The notes under the pieces are model-generated. The model made no database searches. It was not told the origin of the DNA and was given only the letters and a program-made list of their open reading frames with translations. The position numbers were made by a program, and so were the translations under genes. Shown here in pieces: positions 1 to 8,507 of a stretch of 64,000 nt of DNA (positions are counted from its first letter, which is position 1; each line of letters opens with the position of its first letter). Origin of the DNA: Ruegeria sp. AD91A (lineage in GTDB: Bacteria; Pseudomonadota; Alphaproteobacteria; Rhodobacterales; Rhodobacteraceae). The stretch spans positions 744,001 through 808,000 of the forward strand of contig NZ_CP031946.1 of the NCBI RefSeq assembly GCF_003443535.1. The letters are read 5' to 3'.

Positions 1-168
1 GGCATAGATCGCCGCCAGAAAAAACAGACCGAGGCCTGCGCTCAATAGAATCGCCACCGTGCAGAGCAGCGAGATGAAGGCGACATCAAACAACCACGCG
101 ACAAAGCGTTTGCTCGTCACCGAGCGGTAGAAATCGGGTTGGGTATCCGGGTCAGGCAGGTGGTTCAT
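1..168 (-). CDS. RDD-family membrane protein (N-terminal part; runs off the window)
   Basis: The minus strand opens with an ATG at 168 and stays open to base 1, giving 56 residues beginning MNHLPDPDTQPDFYRSV. The stretch SKRFVAWLFDVAFISLLCTV followed by another hydrophobic run matches the first segments of RDD-family integral membrane proteins, where a basic/aromatic residue and an Asp sit in the first helix (here the R-F...D of KRFVAWLFD). The rest lies outside the window, so function cannot be judged. It follows the DUF2852 gene on the same strand after a 65-base gap that holds a strong hairpin. Confidence 0.7.
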   Translation of the reverse strand, partial: MNHLPDPDTQPDFYRSVTSKRFVAWLFDVAFISLLCTVAILLSAGLGLFFLAAIYA

Positions 169-198
169 TCGTCAGGTCCGAAAAAGTGGGTCAGGGTA

Positions 199-224
199 CC
201 CTGTCCCGGAATGCCGGGACAGGG
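199..224 (-). terminator. Strong intercistronic hairpin between DUF2852 and RDD genes
   Basis: A perfect 11-bp stem (CCCTGTCCCGG / CCGGGACAGGG) closes a 4-base loop. It lies just after the DUF2852 stop and before the RDD start, both read on the minus strand. No uridine run follows directly, so it may be a partial terminator or an RNA-stability element between two co-transcribed genes. Confidence 0.5.
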
Positions 225-233
225 CAAGGTCAA

Positions 234-656
234 TCAGGCAGGCGTGGCTTTACCGTCGTCTTCATGGTTCTCGCGGGCGCGTTCGTCCATGAACTCGTCG
301 AATTCGGCCTTGTCCTTGGCATCGCGCAGGCGGCGCAGGAACGCCTCGAAGTCCTGTTGTTCGCGTTCAAGGCGAGCCAGAGTATCTGACTTGTAGGCGT
401 CAAACGCGCTGTTGCCGGACGGCTTCATCGCGCTCATGTGGCTGTGCCAGGATTTGCGGCGACTGCAGGATTTGCTGAACATGCGTTTGCTCCAGATCAT
501 GTAAGCCAGAAGGGCCAGGCCAACTGGCCAGAAGAAGATGAAACCAAGGACCATGGCGGCGATCCACGCCCCCTTGCCTTTGTCATCCAGCCAGGCCTCA
601 ATTCGATAAAGCCATCCCGGATTCGCGGGGACGGCGGGGTCGGACAGTGCGGTCAT
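234..656 (-). CDS. DUF2852 family membrane protein
   Basis: A 140-residue protein starting at MTALSDPAVPANPG. The frame is open further upstream, but this ATG has a GGAG-type ribosome site a few bases before it, and the upstream extension runs through the operator-like repeats. One strongly hydrophobic segment (about residues 30-55, WIAAMVLGFIFFWPVGLALLAYMIW) is followed by a basic stretch and then a charged helical tail (LARLEREQQDFEAFLRRLRDAKDKAEFDEFM) likely to form a coiled coil. This is the layout of DUF2852 proteins of alphaproteobacteria, whose role is unknown. It is divergent from the NTF2-like gene and precedes an RDD membrane protein. Confidence 0.8.
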   Translation of the reverse strand: MTALSDPAVPANPGWLYRIEAWLDDKGKGAWIAAMVLGFIFFWPVGLALLAYMIWSKRMFSKSCSRRKSWHSHMSAMKPSGNSAFDAYKSDTLARLEREQQDFEAFLRRLRDAKDKAEFDEFMDERARENHEDDGKATPA

Positions 657-675
657 TTGAGCTCTCCAGGGTTGA

Positions 676-750
676 TGTAAATTCTTTTCACATTGTCTAG
701 ATGGGGTCGTTGATGGGGGTTGCAAGGGGGTAATGTGAAAAAGATTTACA
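676..750. promoter_or_regulatory. Pair of inverted 17-bp operator-like sites in a divergent promoter
   Basis: TGTAAATTCTTTTCACA (676-692) and TGTGAAAAAGATTTACA (734-750) are near-perfect reverse complements of each other, with two internal mismatches, and match slightly beyond the core. Each is itself a rough palindrome of the form TGTRAA-N5-TTYACA. They sit 58 bp apart, centre to centre, between the DUF2852 gene (start 656, minus) and the NTF2-like gene (start 799, plus), a place where one regulator could control both. Confidence 0.5.
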
Positions 751-798
751 TTCTGCAATTCGGTTGACGATGGACATCTTCAGTCGCAGGTTGCGGGA

Positions 799-1188
799 AT
801 GGAAATGACAGAACACAGGACGGCACCTGCGCTTAATGAAATACTCGACCTGGAAAAGCAGGTCTGGATGGCGCTGGTGGACGGCAATGCAAGCGCGGAT
901 CGGGCTTTGCTGAGTGCAGATTTTCTTGGTGTGTATCCCACGGGATTTGCCAATCGTGACGACCACGTTGGGCAATTCGCGGATGCGCCGACAATGGCCG
1001 CGTTTGATCTGAGCGACGCGAGATTGCGCGTTCTGACACGGGATATCGTATTGCTGTCGTATCGTGCCGATTATCTGCGCCCGGGTGCGACAACGCGCGA
1101 AGCGATGCTGATTTCGTCGTTGTGGGAACGCAGAAACGACGTTTGGGTCAACAGTTTCAGTCAGGACACGCCGGTTCAGAAAACCTGA
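799..1188 (+). CDS. NTF2-like / DUF4440-type small protein
   Basis: A 129-residue soluble protein. The pattern LNEILDLEKQVWMALVDGNASADRALLSADFLGVYPTGF...VLLSYRADYL...AMLISSLWERRNDVWVNSFSQDTP is typical of the cone-shaped NTF2-like/SnoaL fold (DUF4440): an N-terminal helix pair, a 'D...VYPTG' strand, and a closing 'S..W..R...W....SQ.TP' strand pair. Such proteins are often small-molecule-binding or ketosteroid-isomerase-like, but no substrate can be named. A second ATG six bases later (805) is an equally possible start. It stands alone upstream of glnE, with the inverted operator-like sites in its promoter region. Confidence 0.7.
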   Translation: MEMTEHRTAPALNEILDLEKQVWMALVDGNASADRALLSADFLGVYPTGFANRDDHVGQFADAPTMAAFDLSDARLRVLTRDIVLLSYRADYLRPGATTREAMLISSLWERRNDVWVNSFSQDTPVQKT

Positions 1189-1201
1189 TCAGAATGCCCC
1201 A

Positions 1202-4033
1202 TTGACGATTACGCGCTGCGATGCGCAGTTTGCGCGTATGACTGACGCTCTTGACATTTTACGACTTCCGCATGCTTTCGATCCATCCCTCGGGGATGAA
1301 GCGCGGGCCTTGATGCCAGATTTGCCGGCTGAGATGGGGGAATTGGTGGCGGGCACCGCCGGTTCGAGCCCCTATCTGAAAAGCTTGATCGAACAAGAGA
1401 AGGGCTGGCTGCCCGAGGCTCTGATGCACCCGGATCAGGCGCTGGATAACGTGATGACCGCCGCGCGCGATCTGCTGCCGGACCAGTTGAAGCCCGGATT
1501 GCGGCAGGCCAAGCGGCGTATGGCCCTGCTTACGGCGTTGGCCGATATTGCAGGTGCGTGGCCACTAGAGAAGGTTACTGCGGCCCTGACCGATTTCGGC
1601 GCTCTAGCCGCCGATGTTGCCGCCAAGGCCGAGATCGCAACGCTGATCCGGCGCAAGAAGCTGCCGGGTATGACCGAGGAAGATGTCGAAACCGCAGCCG
1701 GGTTGGTCATCCTGGCGATGGGAAAGATGGGCGCGCATGAGCTGAACTACAGCTCGGACATCGATCTGATCGTTTTGTTTGACGAGACGCGCTTTGATCC
1801 GGATGACTTTTACGAGGCCCGGCAGGGCATGGTTCGGGCCACGCGCAACTTCTGTGCGACGTTGAGTGATAAGACGGCGGACGGCTATGTTTTCCGCACG
1901 GATCTGAGGCTGCGCCCCGATCCCGCCGTGACACCGGTTTGCATGGCGATGGAGGCCGCCGAACGGTATTATGAAAGCCTGGGCCGAACCTGGGAGCGCG
2001 CCGCTTATATCAAGGCACGGCCCTGTGCCGGTGATCTGTCCGCAGGGCAGCGTTTCCTTGACGGCCTGCGACCCTTTGTCTGGCGCCGCCATCTGGATTT
2101 TGCCGCCATTCAGGACGCCCATGACATGCGTCTGCGCATCCGCGAAAACAAAGGCACCGGAGGGTCCTTGTCGATCCCCGGGCACGACATGAAACTGGGA
2201 CAGGGCGGTATCCGCGAGATTGAGTTCTTTACACAAACCCGTCAGTTGATTGCGGGCGGCCGGGATGCTGACCTGCGGGTGCGTGGTACCGTTCCCGGTC
2301 TGGCGGCGCTGGCCTCCAAAGGGTGGGTGCCGCAGGATGTTGCCAATAAGCTGACCGATCATTACCGCGCGCACCGCGAAGTCGAACACCGCATCCAGAT
2401 GATTCATGACGCGCAGACCCACAAGGTGCCGAGTTCGTCTGATGGGATCGAGCGGGTTGCTTGTCTGATGGGGATCAGCAGTGCCGAGTTGACGCAAGAC
2501 CTGACAAATCGCCTGACCGAAGTGCATGAGTTGACCGAAGGATTCTTTGCCCCAGGACCGGGTGCGGCACCGGTCCAAGTGCAGGATGTGGAATTCGATA
2601 AAAGCGTTTTGGCCCGCTGGACGACATACCCGGCCCTGAGGTCCCAGCGCGGCGCGCGGATTTTTGAACGTCTGCGGCCCGAGCTGCTGTCGCGTCTTGC
2701 TAAAACCGCAAAGCCCGATGAAGCATTGATGGCTTTGGACGGGTTTCTGGCAGGCCTGCCAGCCGGGGTGCAGCTGTTTTCGCTGTTTGAGGCGAATCCG
2801 CAACTGATCGAGCTGTTAACCGATATCGTTGGCACGTCGCATGCTCTGGCCTCGCATCTGTCGCGCAACGCGTCTGTTTTTGACGCGGTGATCGGGGGCA
2901 GTTTCTTTGCGGATTGGCCGGGACAAGAGGCGTTGCAAGCGGAATTGACGCAGGCTCTGTCGGAAGAAACAGACTATGAAACCCAGCTTGATCTTGCACG
3001 GCGCTGGTGCAAGGAATGGCATTTCCGGGTTGGTGTGCATCACCTGCGCGGCCTGATCGACGGGGCGCAGGCGGGTCAGCAATATGCCGAACTGGCACAA
3101 TCGGTCATCGCGGCCATCCTGCCGCATGTCACCGAGAATTTCGCCCGCAAACACGGCCCTGCACCGGGGCGCGGCGCTGCCGTGCTTGGGATGGGGTCGC
3201 TGGGGGCAGGCCGGATCAACTCGCAATCCGATCTGGACATGATCGTGATCTACGATCCCTTGGATCAGGACATGTCTGAGGGTCCGCGCCCTCTGGCCAC
3301 GCGCACCTACTACGCGCGGTTCACGCAGGCCCTGATCACAGCGCTGTCCGCGCCGATGTCGCAGGGACGCTTGTATGAGGTCGATATGCGGCTGCGCCCT
3401 TCGGGCAATCAGGGGCCGGTTGCGACCAGTTGGGCCAGCTTTGTCAATTATCAGCAGAACGAAGCCTGGGTGTGGGAGCATCTGGCCCTGACCCGCGCGC
3501 ATGTTGTTGCCGGGGATGCCGGGCTGGCCGAGGAAATCGAAGCCTTCCGCACCGAGTTTCTGTCGCACCCGCGAGAGCGGGGCAAAGTGCTGCGCGACGT
3601 GGCCGAAATGCGGTCGCGCCTAGCCGCGGCCAAGGCGCCCGCTGGCATATGGGACGCCAAGAACGGCCCCGGCCGATTGATGGATATCGAGTTGATGGCC
3701 GAAACCGGCGCCTTGCTGGCTGGGTCCGCACAGCGTGATGTGTCCTCTGGTCTGGATGGCGCCGTCGCAGCCGGGTTGCTGGATGTCGCACAGGCGCAAT
3801 CTCTGAAAGCTTGCTATGACTTATGCTGGTCCGTGCAATGCGCGGCGCGGCTGCTTTCGGGCAAGGCTATCGAAGCCGACAAGATCGGCGAAGGCGGAAC
3901 TGCTTTTTTGTGCCGTGCCACCGGGTTCGAACAGGTCGAGGCGCTACAGGCGGCTTTGCTGGAAAGTTATACGACCGCAGCCGATCTGATCGGGGGTGTG
4001 ATCAAGGGGGACGAAGATGGCGCGCAGCACTGA
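1202..4033 (+). CDS. glnE: Bifunctional glutamine-synthetase adenylyltransferase/adenylyl-removing enzyme
   Basis: A protein of 943 residues, close to the usual GlnE length (~945). It adenylylates and deadenylylates glutamine synthetase in response to PII, linking nitrogen status to glutamine synthesis in the cytosol. Two nucleotidyltransferase domains are visible: an N-terminal one with GKMGAHELNYSSDIDL (residues 174-189) and a C-terminal one with GMGSLGAGRINSQSDLDMI (around 663-680), each with the metal-binding SDxDL pattern. The linker region contains GQGGIREIEFFTQ, a GlnE hallmark. The frame opens at a TTG (1202); an ATG at 1238 (MTDALDIL) is an alternative start. The 3' end overlaps the next small gene by 17 bp. 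Confidence 0.95.
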   Translation: MTITRCDAQFARMTDALDILRLPHAFDPSLGDEARALMPDLPAEMGELVAGTAGSSPYLKSLIEQEKGWLPEALMHPDQALDNVMTAARDLLPDQLKPGLRQAKRRMALLTALADIAGAWPLEKVTAALTDFGALAADVAAKAEIATLIRRKKLPGMTEEDVETAAGLVILAMGKMGAHELNYSSDIDLIVLFDETRFDPDDFYEARQGMVRATRNFCATLSDKTADGYVFRTDLRLRPDPAVTPVCMAMEAAERYYESLGRTWERAAYIKARPCAGDLSAGQRFLDGLRPFVWRRHLDFAAIQDAHDMRLRIRENKGTGGSLSIPGHDMKLGQGGIREIEFFTQTRQLIAGGRDADLRVRGTVPGLAALASKGWVPQDVANKLTDHYRAHREVEHRIQMIHDAQTHKVPSSSDGIERVACLMGISSAELTQDLTNRLTEVHELTEGFFAPGPGAAPVQVQDVEFDKSVLARWTTYPALRSQRGARIFERLRPELLSRLAKTAKPDEALMALDGFLAGLPAGVQLFSLFEANPQLIELLTDIVGTSHALASHLSRNASVFDAVIGGSFFADWPGQEALQAELTQALSEETDYETQLDLARRWCKEWHFRVGVHHLRGLIDGAQAGQQYAELAQSVIAAILPHVTENFARKHGPAPGRGAAVLGMGSLGAGRINSQSDLDMIVIYDPLDQDMSEGPRPLATRTYYARFTQALITALSAPMSQGRLYEVDMRLRPSGNQGPVATSWASFVNYQQNEAWVWEHLALTRAHVVAGDAGLAEEIEAFRTEFLSHPRERGKVLRDVAEMRSRLAAAKAPAGIWDAKNGPGRLMDIELMAETGALLAGSAQRDVSSGLDGAVAAGLLDVAQAQSLKACYDLCWSVQCAARLLSGKAIEADKIGEGGTAFLCRATGFEQVEALQAALLESYTTAADLIGGVIKGDEDGAQH

Positions 4034-4289
4034 TCCCAACGACCATAAGGGTCTGATCCGCGAAGCCTATCGAATCGAGGGCATAACCCTGCCGGAATGC
4101 CGCAGCATCTTTCTGGATTGGGCACTCAGTCTTCCTGCGGATCGCGACCAGAACACAGCGCTGGCAGAACTGCAAGCGGGCTATGCCGAGCAGAACCCCG
4201 ATCATCCGATGACGCAGGTTCTTACCGAAGGCCTTCAGACGGCTCAGGCACCGAAACGCCGCGGCGGGTGGCGATCCCGTAACCGCTAG
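4017..4289 (+). CDS. Small conserved-type hypothetical protein overlapping glnE
   Basis: A 90-residue protein that starts inside the last 17 bases of glnE, so the two are probably translationally coupled. It begins MARSTDPNDHKGLIREAYRIEGI, is rich in charged residues, has no signal peptide or membrane segment, and ends in a basic tail (PKRRGGWRSRNR). I recall similar short proteins after glnE in related genomes, but there is no recognised domain and no function can be assigned. The overlapping frame at 4097-4282 is a shadow. Confidence 0.65.
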   Translation: MARSTDPNDHKGLIREAYRIEGITLPECRSIFLDWALSLPADRDQNTALAELQAGYAEQNPDHPMTQVLTEGLQTAQAPKRRGGWRSRNR

Positions 4290-4327
4290 GGCTTTCCCAC
4301 CGGCGCGTTCAGGACTATGAGGGCGCC

Positions 4328-5530
4328 ATGACCCAATCTGCCGACCGCCCCCGTATCCGCCTGAAACCCAAAGCCAATGCGCGCGGTCTGCGCCATGGCT
4401 TCCCGTGGGTCTACGCCAATGACATTGTCACCGACCGCCGCACCCGCAAGATTCCAGCGGGCGCCTTGGCCGTACTCGAAGACGACAAACGCGCGCCCAT
4501 CGCGCTGGTGGCAGTCAACCCCGAGTCTAAGATCATGTGCCGGGTGCTGGATCGTGACATTGAAGCGCAGCTTGACGCGGCGTGGTTCGAGAGCCGTTTG
4601 CGGCATGCCGTTGATCTGCGCGAGCGCCTGTTTGCTGCCCCATATTACCGCTTGATCCATGCAGAAGCGGATGGCTTGCCCGGCGTTATCATCGACCGCT
4701 TTGGCGAGGCCTGTGTCATTCAGCCGAACGCGGCCTGGGCCGAGGCGCACCTGGACCTGCTGACAGAAGCTCTGGTCAAAGTCACAGGCGTGACTACGGT
4801 GCTGAAGAACGCCTCTGGCCGCACGCGTGGGCTGGAGGGGCTGGACGACGTCAATCAAACTTTGCGCGGAACGGCGCCTGATGCGCCCCTGCCGGTGCCG
4901 ATGAATGGCGCCACCTACATGGCGGATCTGACAGGCGGTCAGAAAACCGGGCTGTTTTATGACCAGCGCCCCAACCACGCCTTTGCCGCGCGCCTGGTTC
5001 ATCCCGATGCGCAGGTATTGGACGTGTTCAGCCATGTGGGCGGCTTCGGTCTGGCGATGCTTGCAGGCGGTGCGGGGCAGGCATTGTCCGTTGATGGCTC
5101 AGCCGCCGCGCTCGACCTGGCGAAAAAAGGGGCCAAAGCGTCGAACCTTGCTGATAAGTTACAGACCCGACAAGGCGACGCGTTCGACGTGCTGGCCCAG
5201 TTGGGCGAAGAAGGTGCGCAATTTGACGTGGTGGTCTGCGATCCACCCGCCTTTGCGCCTTCCAAGCAGGCGCTGGATGCGGGTCTGCGCGCGTATGAAC
5301 GTATCGCAAGACTGGCGGCACCTCTGGTCAAACCCGGTGGTTACCTGGGCCTGTGTTCGTGTTCGCACGCCGCTGATCTAGGCCGTTTTCGTGATGCGTC
5401 CTCCCGTGGGATTGGCCGCGCCGGGCGCCAAGCCCAACTGATCCACACCGGCTTTGCAGGCCCCGATCACCCGCAATTGCCGCAACTGGCGGAAAGCGGC
5501 TATCTCAAAGCGGTGTTCTATCGCCTATGA
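4328..5530 (+). CDS. RlmI-type class I rRNA (cytosine-C5) methyltransferase
   Basis: A 400-residue SAM-dependent methyltransferase of the COG1092/RlmI family. The first ~75 residues (RIRLKPKANARGLRHGFPWVYANDI) form a PUA-like RNA-binding domain. Then come the linker HAEADGLPGVIIDRFG (111-126), GGQKTGLFYDQR (203-214), the SAM loop VLDVFSHVGGFGL (230-242) and the catalytic DPPAFAPSK motif (305-313), followed by a Cys-rich strand LGLCSCSH. E. coli RlmI methylates 23S rRNA at C1962; the exact target here is inferred only from the family. The stop overlaps the start of the PIN-domain gene by 4 bp (ATGA). Confidence 0.9.
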   Translation: MTQSADRPRIRLKPKANARGLRHGFPWVYANDIVTDRRTRKIPAGALAVLEDDKRAPIALVAVNPESKIMCRVLDRDIEAQLDAAWFESRLRHAVDLRERLFAAPYYRLIHAEADGLPGVIIDRFGEACVIQPNAAWAEAHLDLLTEALVKVTGVTTVLKNASGRTRGLEGLDDVNQTLRGTAPDAPLPVPMNGATYMADLTGGQKTGLFYDQRPNHAFAARLVHPDAQVLDVFSHVGGFGLAMLAGGAGQALSVDGSAAALDLAKKGAKASNLADKLQTRQGDAFDVLAQLGEEGAQFDVVVCDPPAFAPSKQALDAGLRAYERIARLAAPLVKPGGYLGLCSCSHAADLGRFRDASSRGIGRAGRQAQLIHTGFAGPDHPQLPQLAESGYLKAVFYRL

Positions 5531-6069
5531 AAGCCGTGCTCGACACCTGCGTCATCTATCCCACCGTGATGCGCGAGATGCTCTTGGGCGCTGCCCGCCT
5601 GGGTCATTTCACTCCGATCTGGTCCGCGCGCATCCTCGAAGAATGGGCCCGCGCCGCGCGCAAGCTTGGCCCAACGGGCGAGGTGCAAGCCCGGGCCGAA
5701 ATCGCGCTGACACAAGCCGGCTGGCCCAAGGCCGAGCGGACTGCGAATGAAGGCCTGCACGACCGTCTTTGGCTGCCGGATGCCGCCGATATCCACGTGC
5801 TGGCGACGGCGATTGCCGCGTCCGCCGATATGATCGTCACGGTGAACGCCAAGGATTTTCCCAAAGACATATTGGCGGAAGAAGGCCTGGTCCGCAGAGA
5901 TCCCGACAGCCTGCTGCATGGTTTCTGGCAAGCTGATCCAAAGGGTATGAACACGCTCGCGGCTCAGGTCCTTGCCGAGGCCAGCCGCCTCTCAGGTGAT
6001 CAATGGACCCTGCGGGCACTGATGAAAAAAGCCCGGCTGCCACGTCTGGGCAAAGCCCTGAGTGCCTGA
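5527..6069 (+). CDS. PIN-domain protein coupled to the rRNA methyltransferase
   Basis: A 180-residue PIN-fold putative ribonuclease. The acidic pattern expected of the active site is present: D6 in the first strand (KAVLDTCVIYP), E38/E39 after the first helices, D85/D88 (WLPDAADIHVLATAI) and D110 in VTVNAKDFP. It starts inside the stop of the methyltransferase (ATGA overlap), which points to co-translation. Unlike a VapC toxin, it has no small antitoxin gene beside it. It belongs to the longer PIN proteins that NCBI-type annotation calls the RSP_2614 family. An RNA-processing or rRNA-related role is an inference from the pairing. Confidence 0.85.
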   Translation: MKAVLDTCVIYPTVMREMLLGAARLGHFTPIWSARILEEWARAARKLGPTGEVQARAEIALTQAGWPKAERTANEGLHDRLWLPDAADIHVLATAIAASADMIVTVNAKDFPKDILAEEGLVRRDPDSLLHGFWQADPKGMNTLAAQVLAEASRLSGDQWTLRALMKKARLPRLGKALSA

Positions 6070-6080
6070 GCGGGACTCAG

Positions 6081-6131
6081 CTTCATCTGGCTGAAAATAT
6101 CCCGGAGAGCGCGAGAGGCTGGCCTCTCGCT
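6081..6131 (+). repeat. Dispersed roseobacter-type intergenic repeat, copy A, with hairpin
   Basis: The 22-base core CTTCATCTGG...AAAATATCC (6081-6102) recurs at 17653, 17786 and 59605. It is followed by a hairpin with arms GCGAGAGG (6111-6118) and CCTCTCGC (6123-6130). It lies between the convergent PIN and M48 genes, just after the PIN stop, and may act as a transcription end or RNA-stability element. Confidence 0.7.
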
Positions 6132-6139
6132 GCGCGGCC

Positions 6140-6826
6140 TCAGCCACGCGCCCAACGCTGCTCAAGTTTCTCAAGCGCTGCAATTCGTTCGCCTGTTTTC
6201 GGATGGCTCATTAACCAGGCCGGCACAACACCCGCCCGTTGCTGCGTCAGGTCTTCCAGCTTGTGAAAAAGTGACTTCTGAGGTCCGATCCCGATGCCGG
6301 CCTTGGTCAGCAAAGCCGCGGCATATTCATCCGCCTCATACTCATCCCCTCGCGACAGGCGCGAGGCCAAAAGGGCAGTCAGCGCATTGGCGATCATCGC
6401 ACCGATGAATGGGATGAAACGGTTCAACACCAGTATCAAAGCGGTCCGCATTGCGTTCTGGCCCGAGAAATCAATCATTCGCCGCCGCGCATGACCCAGG
6501 GCGACGTGACCCAGCTCATGTGCGATCACGCTGGCCATCTCCTCGGCAGAAACTTCTCCGTTGCGGAATTTTCGGTAAAACCCGCGCGTGATGAAAATTC
6601 GACCATCCGGAGCAGCCAGCCCATTCACCGGATCGATCTCATAGATGTAAACCGGCACCCGATCGATGCCCAAAGCTGCCGCCAGCCGGTCCGTCATTCG
6701 TTTCAGCGCCGGATCGGCCAGTTCGGTCGACTTTGCGTCCAACTCACGATGCGTGCGCCAGACGGAAATCCGGTACATCACGATGGCGTAGCCAATTGCA
6801 AGAAGGATCGGGGTCAATCGGAGCAT
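6140..6826 (-). CDS. M48-family membrane metalloprotease
   Basis: A 228-residue protein with an N-terminal hydrophobic anchor (LRLTPILLAIGYAIVMYRI), then the zinc protease core. It carries the zinc motif HELGH at 103-107 inside VIAHELGHVALGH, a second hydrophobic stretch (FIPFIGAMIANALTALLAS), and the downstream SRGDEYEAD block, whose Glu162 would be the third zinc ligand. It is shorter than HtpX or BepA and lacks TPR repeats, so it is a compact single-domain M48 enzyme probably facing the membrane or periplasm. Substrates are unknown. It is divergent from the phosphate transporter, with a ~180-bp promoter region between them. Confidence 0.88.
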   Translation of the reverse strand: MLRLTPILLAIGYAIVMYRISVWRTHRELDAKSTELADPALKRMTDRLAAALGIDRVPVYIYEIDPVNGLAAPDGRIFITRGFYRKFRNGEVSAEEMASVIAHELGHVALGHARRRMIDFSGQNAMRTALILVLNRFIPFIGAMIANALTALLASRLSRGDEYEADEYAAALLTKAGIGIGPQKSLFHKLEDLTQQRAGVVPAWLMSHPKTGERIAALEKLEQRWARG

Positions 6827-7007
6827 GTTAAAGATATGGTCCGAACATTGGCATTGCGCAAGTCACACCTGCGGGATGTTTGTCGCGACCCGCATGTTCG
6901 GGCGACGAAATCGGCGCAACTTTCGCTAAGTTGTGATTTCCTGATATGAACTATTGATTAATGCATCGATCCCACTTAACCCACGGGGCGCTATCGATGG
7001 GGGACCC

Positions 7008-8492
7008 ATGACCGACAAGAACCATGAAGCGCGTCACCTGGAAACGCTCGACCGGGACCTGCGTCGCTTTTCACGCCTAGAATTGGCGACCGCTCAGGCT
7101 GGGCGACCCTTTGTGGGATCAGGTATCGCCATTGCATTCATTGTCATCGCGGGTCTCTTGGCTGCTTTCCTGTTCGGTCAGGGCAGCAACACGCTTGTCG
7201 TCGTGATCGCGGCGATGTTCGGGGCCTATATGGCGCTGAATATCGGCGCCAACGACGTCGCCAACAATATGGGACCTGCCGTGGGGGCGAATGCGCTTAC
7301 CATGGGCGGAGCCATCGTGATTGCCGTTATTTTTGAAAGTGCCGGAGCGCTCATCGCCGGGGGCGATGTCGTATCGACCATTGCCAAAGGGATCATCGCG
7401 CCGGAAAGCATGGGAACGGCGGATGTATTCATATGGGCGATGATGGCGGCGCTGCTTTCCTCTGCGCTTTGGGTCAATCTGGCGACTTGGATTGGCGCGC
7501 CGGTTTCCACCACGCATTCGGTCGTGGGCGGTGTCATGGGGGCAGGGATTGCCGCTGCCGGGTTCGGGGCCGTAAGCTGGGGCACCATGAGCAAAATCGC
7601 AGCCAGTTGGGTAATCTCGCCAGTTCTGGGGGGCCTGGTCGCAGCTGGCTTCTTGTGGTTCATCAAGGCCAGGATCATCTATCAGGAAGACAAGATCGCC
7701 GCGGCCCGCAAGTGGGTGCCGATGCTGGTTGGGATCATGGCGGGCGCGTTTGCATCTTACCTGGCACTCAAGGGCCTCAAGAAAATCATCAAAATTGATC
7801 TCGCGTCGGCGTTGCTGATCGGTGCGGTCTGTGGCGGGCTGATCTGGGCCGTGATGATCCCGATTATCCGCCGCCAGTCTGAGGGACTTGAGAACCGCAA
7901 CAAATCGCTGAAAATTCTGTTTGGAATTCCACTGATCGTTTCAGCCGCGTTGCTGAGCTTTGCGCATGGCGCAAATGACGTTGCCAACGCGGTGGGGCCG
8001 TTGGCCGCGATTGTGCAGGCTTCTGCCTCTGGCGATTTTACTCAGGCGGTCAGCATCCCGTTTTGGGTTATGATCATTGGTGCATTCGGCATTTCGTTCG
8101 GCCTGTTCCTGTTCGGCCCGAAACTGATCCGGATGGTTGGCAGCCAGATCACCAAGCTCAACCCGATGCGGGCCTATTGCGTCGCGCTTTCGGCTGCAAT
8201 CACGGTGATCGTCGCAAGCTGGCTGGGTCTGCCTGTCAGCTCGACACATATCGCGGTTGGTGCAGTGTTCGGGGTCGGATTCTTTCGTGAATGGGATGCA
8301 GAGCGAAGGCTGAAACGGGCCAGCCTGACTGTTCCCGAGCGCCCCCGTCTCGCACCGGAGGAGCGCCGTCGCCGTAAACTGGTTCGCCGGTCCCATTTCC
8401 TGACCATCATTGCTGCGTGGGTTATCACGGTTCCCGCCGCAGCGATGCTGGCGGCGGTACTGTTTCTTGGGATTCAGGCAATTTCCGGATAA
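7008..8492 (+). CDS. PiT-family inorganic phosphate transporter
   Basis: A 494-residue polytopic inner-membrane protein of the PiT family (low-affinity, cation-coupled phosphate uptake). Both inverted-repeat signatures are present: GANDVANNMGPAVGANALT from residue 80 and AHGANDVANAVGP from about 320. About ten hydrophobic helices can be traced, with a basic cytoplasmic segment (LKRASLTVPERPRLAPEERRRRK) before the last one. The N-terminal ~35 residues are hydrophilic. The frame is open back to 6954, but the ATG at 7008 (MTDKNHEARH) is preferred because the earlier residues look non-coding. There is no adjacent PhoU-like gene, so regulation by phosphate cannot be seen. Confidence 0.92.
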   Translation: MTDKNHEARHLETLDRDLRRFSRLELATAQAGRPFVGSGIAIAFIVIAGLLAAFLFGQGSNTLVVVIAAMFGAYMALNIGANDVANNMGPAVGANALTMGGAIVIAVIFESAGALIAGGDVVSTIAKGIIAPESMGTADVFIWAMMAALLSSALWVNLATWIGAPVSTTHSVVGGVMGAGIAAAGFGAVSWGTMSKIAASWVISPVLGGLVAAGFLWFIKARIIYQEDKIAAARKWVPMLVGIMAGAFASYLALKGLKKIIKIDLASALLIGAVCGGLIWAVMIPIIRRQSEGLENRNKSLKILFGIPLIVSAALLSFAHGANDVANAVGPLAAIVQASASGDFTQAVSIPFWVMIIGAFGISFGLFLFGPKLIRMVGSQITKLNPMRAYCVALSAAITVIVASWLGLPVSSTHIAVGAVFGVGFFREWDAERRLKRASLTVPERPRLAPEERRRRKLVRRSHFLTIIAAWVITVPAAAMLAAVLFLGIQAISG

Positions 8493-8507
8493 ATTCAGGG
8501 GCAGACC

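Noticed and set aside
676..750. Reading the inverted sites as CRP, FNR or PpsR boxes
   Set aside because: The spacing between half sites is one base too long for CRP and too short for PpsR, and the FNR half-site bases are absent.
1604..2803. Long antisense open frame (399 codons) opposite glnE
   Set aside because: A shadow of a GC-rich gene; the plus strand carries both GlnE catalytic motifs.
5527..6069. Toxin-antitoxin system at the PIN gene
   Set aside because: No small antitoxin gene upstream or downstream; the upstream partner is an rRNA methyltransferase.
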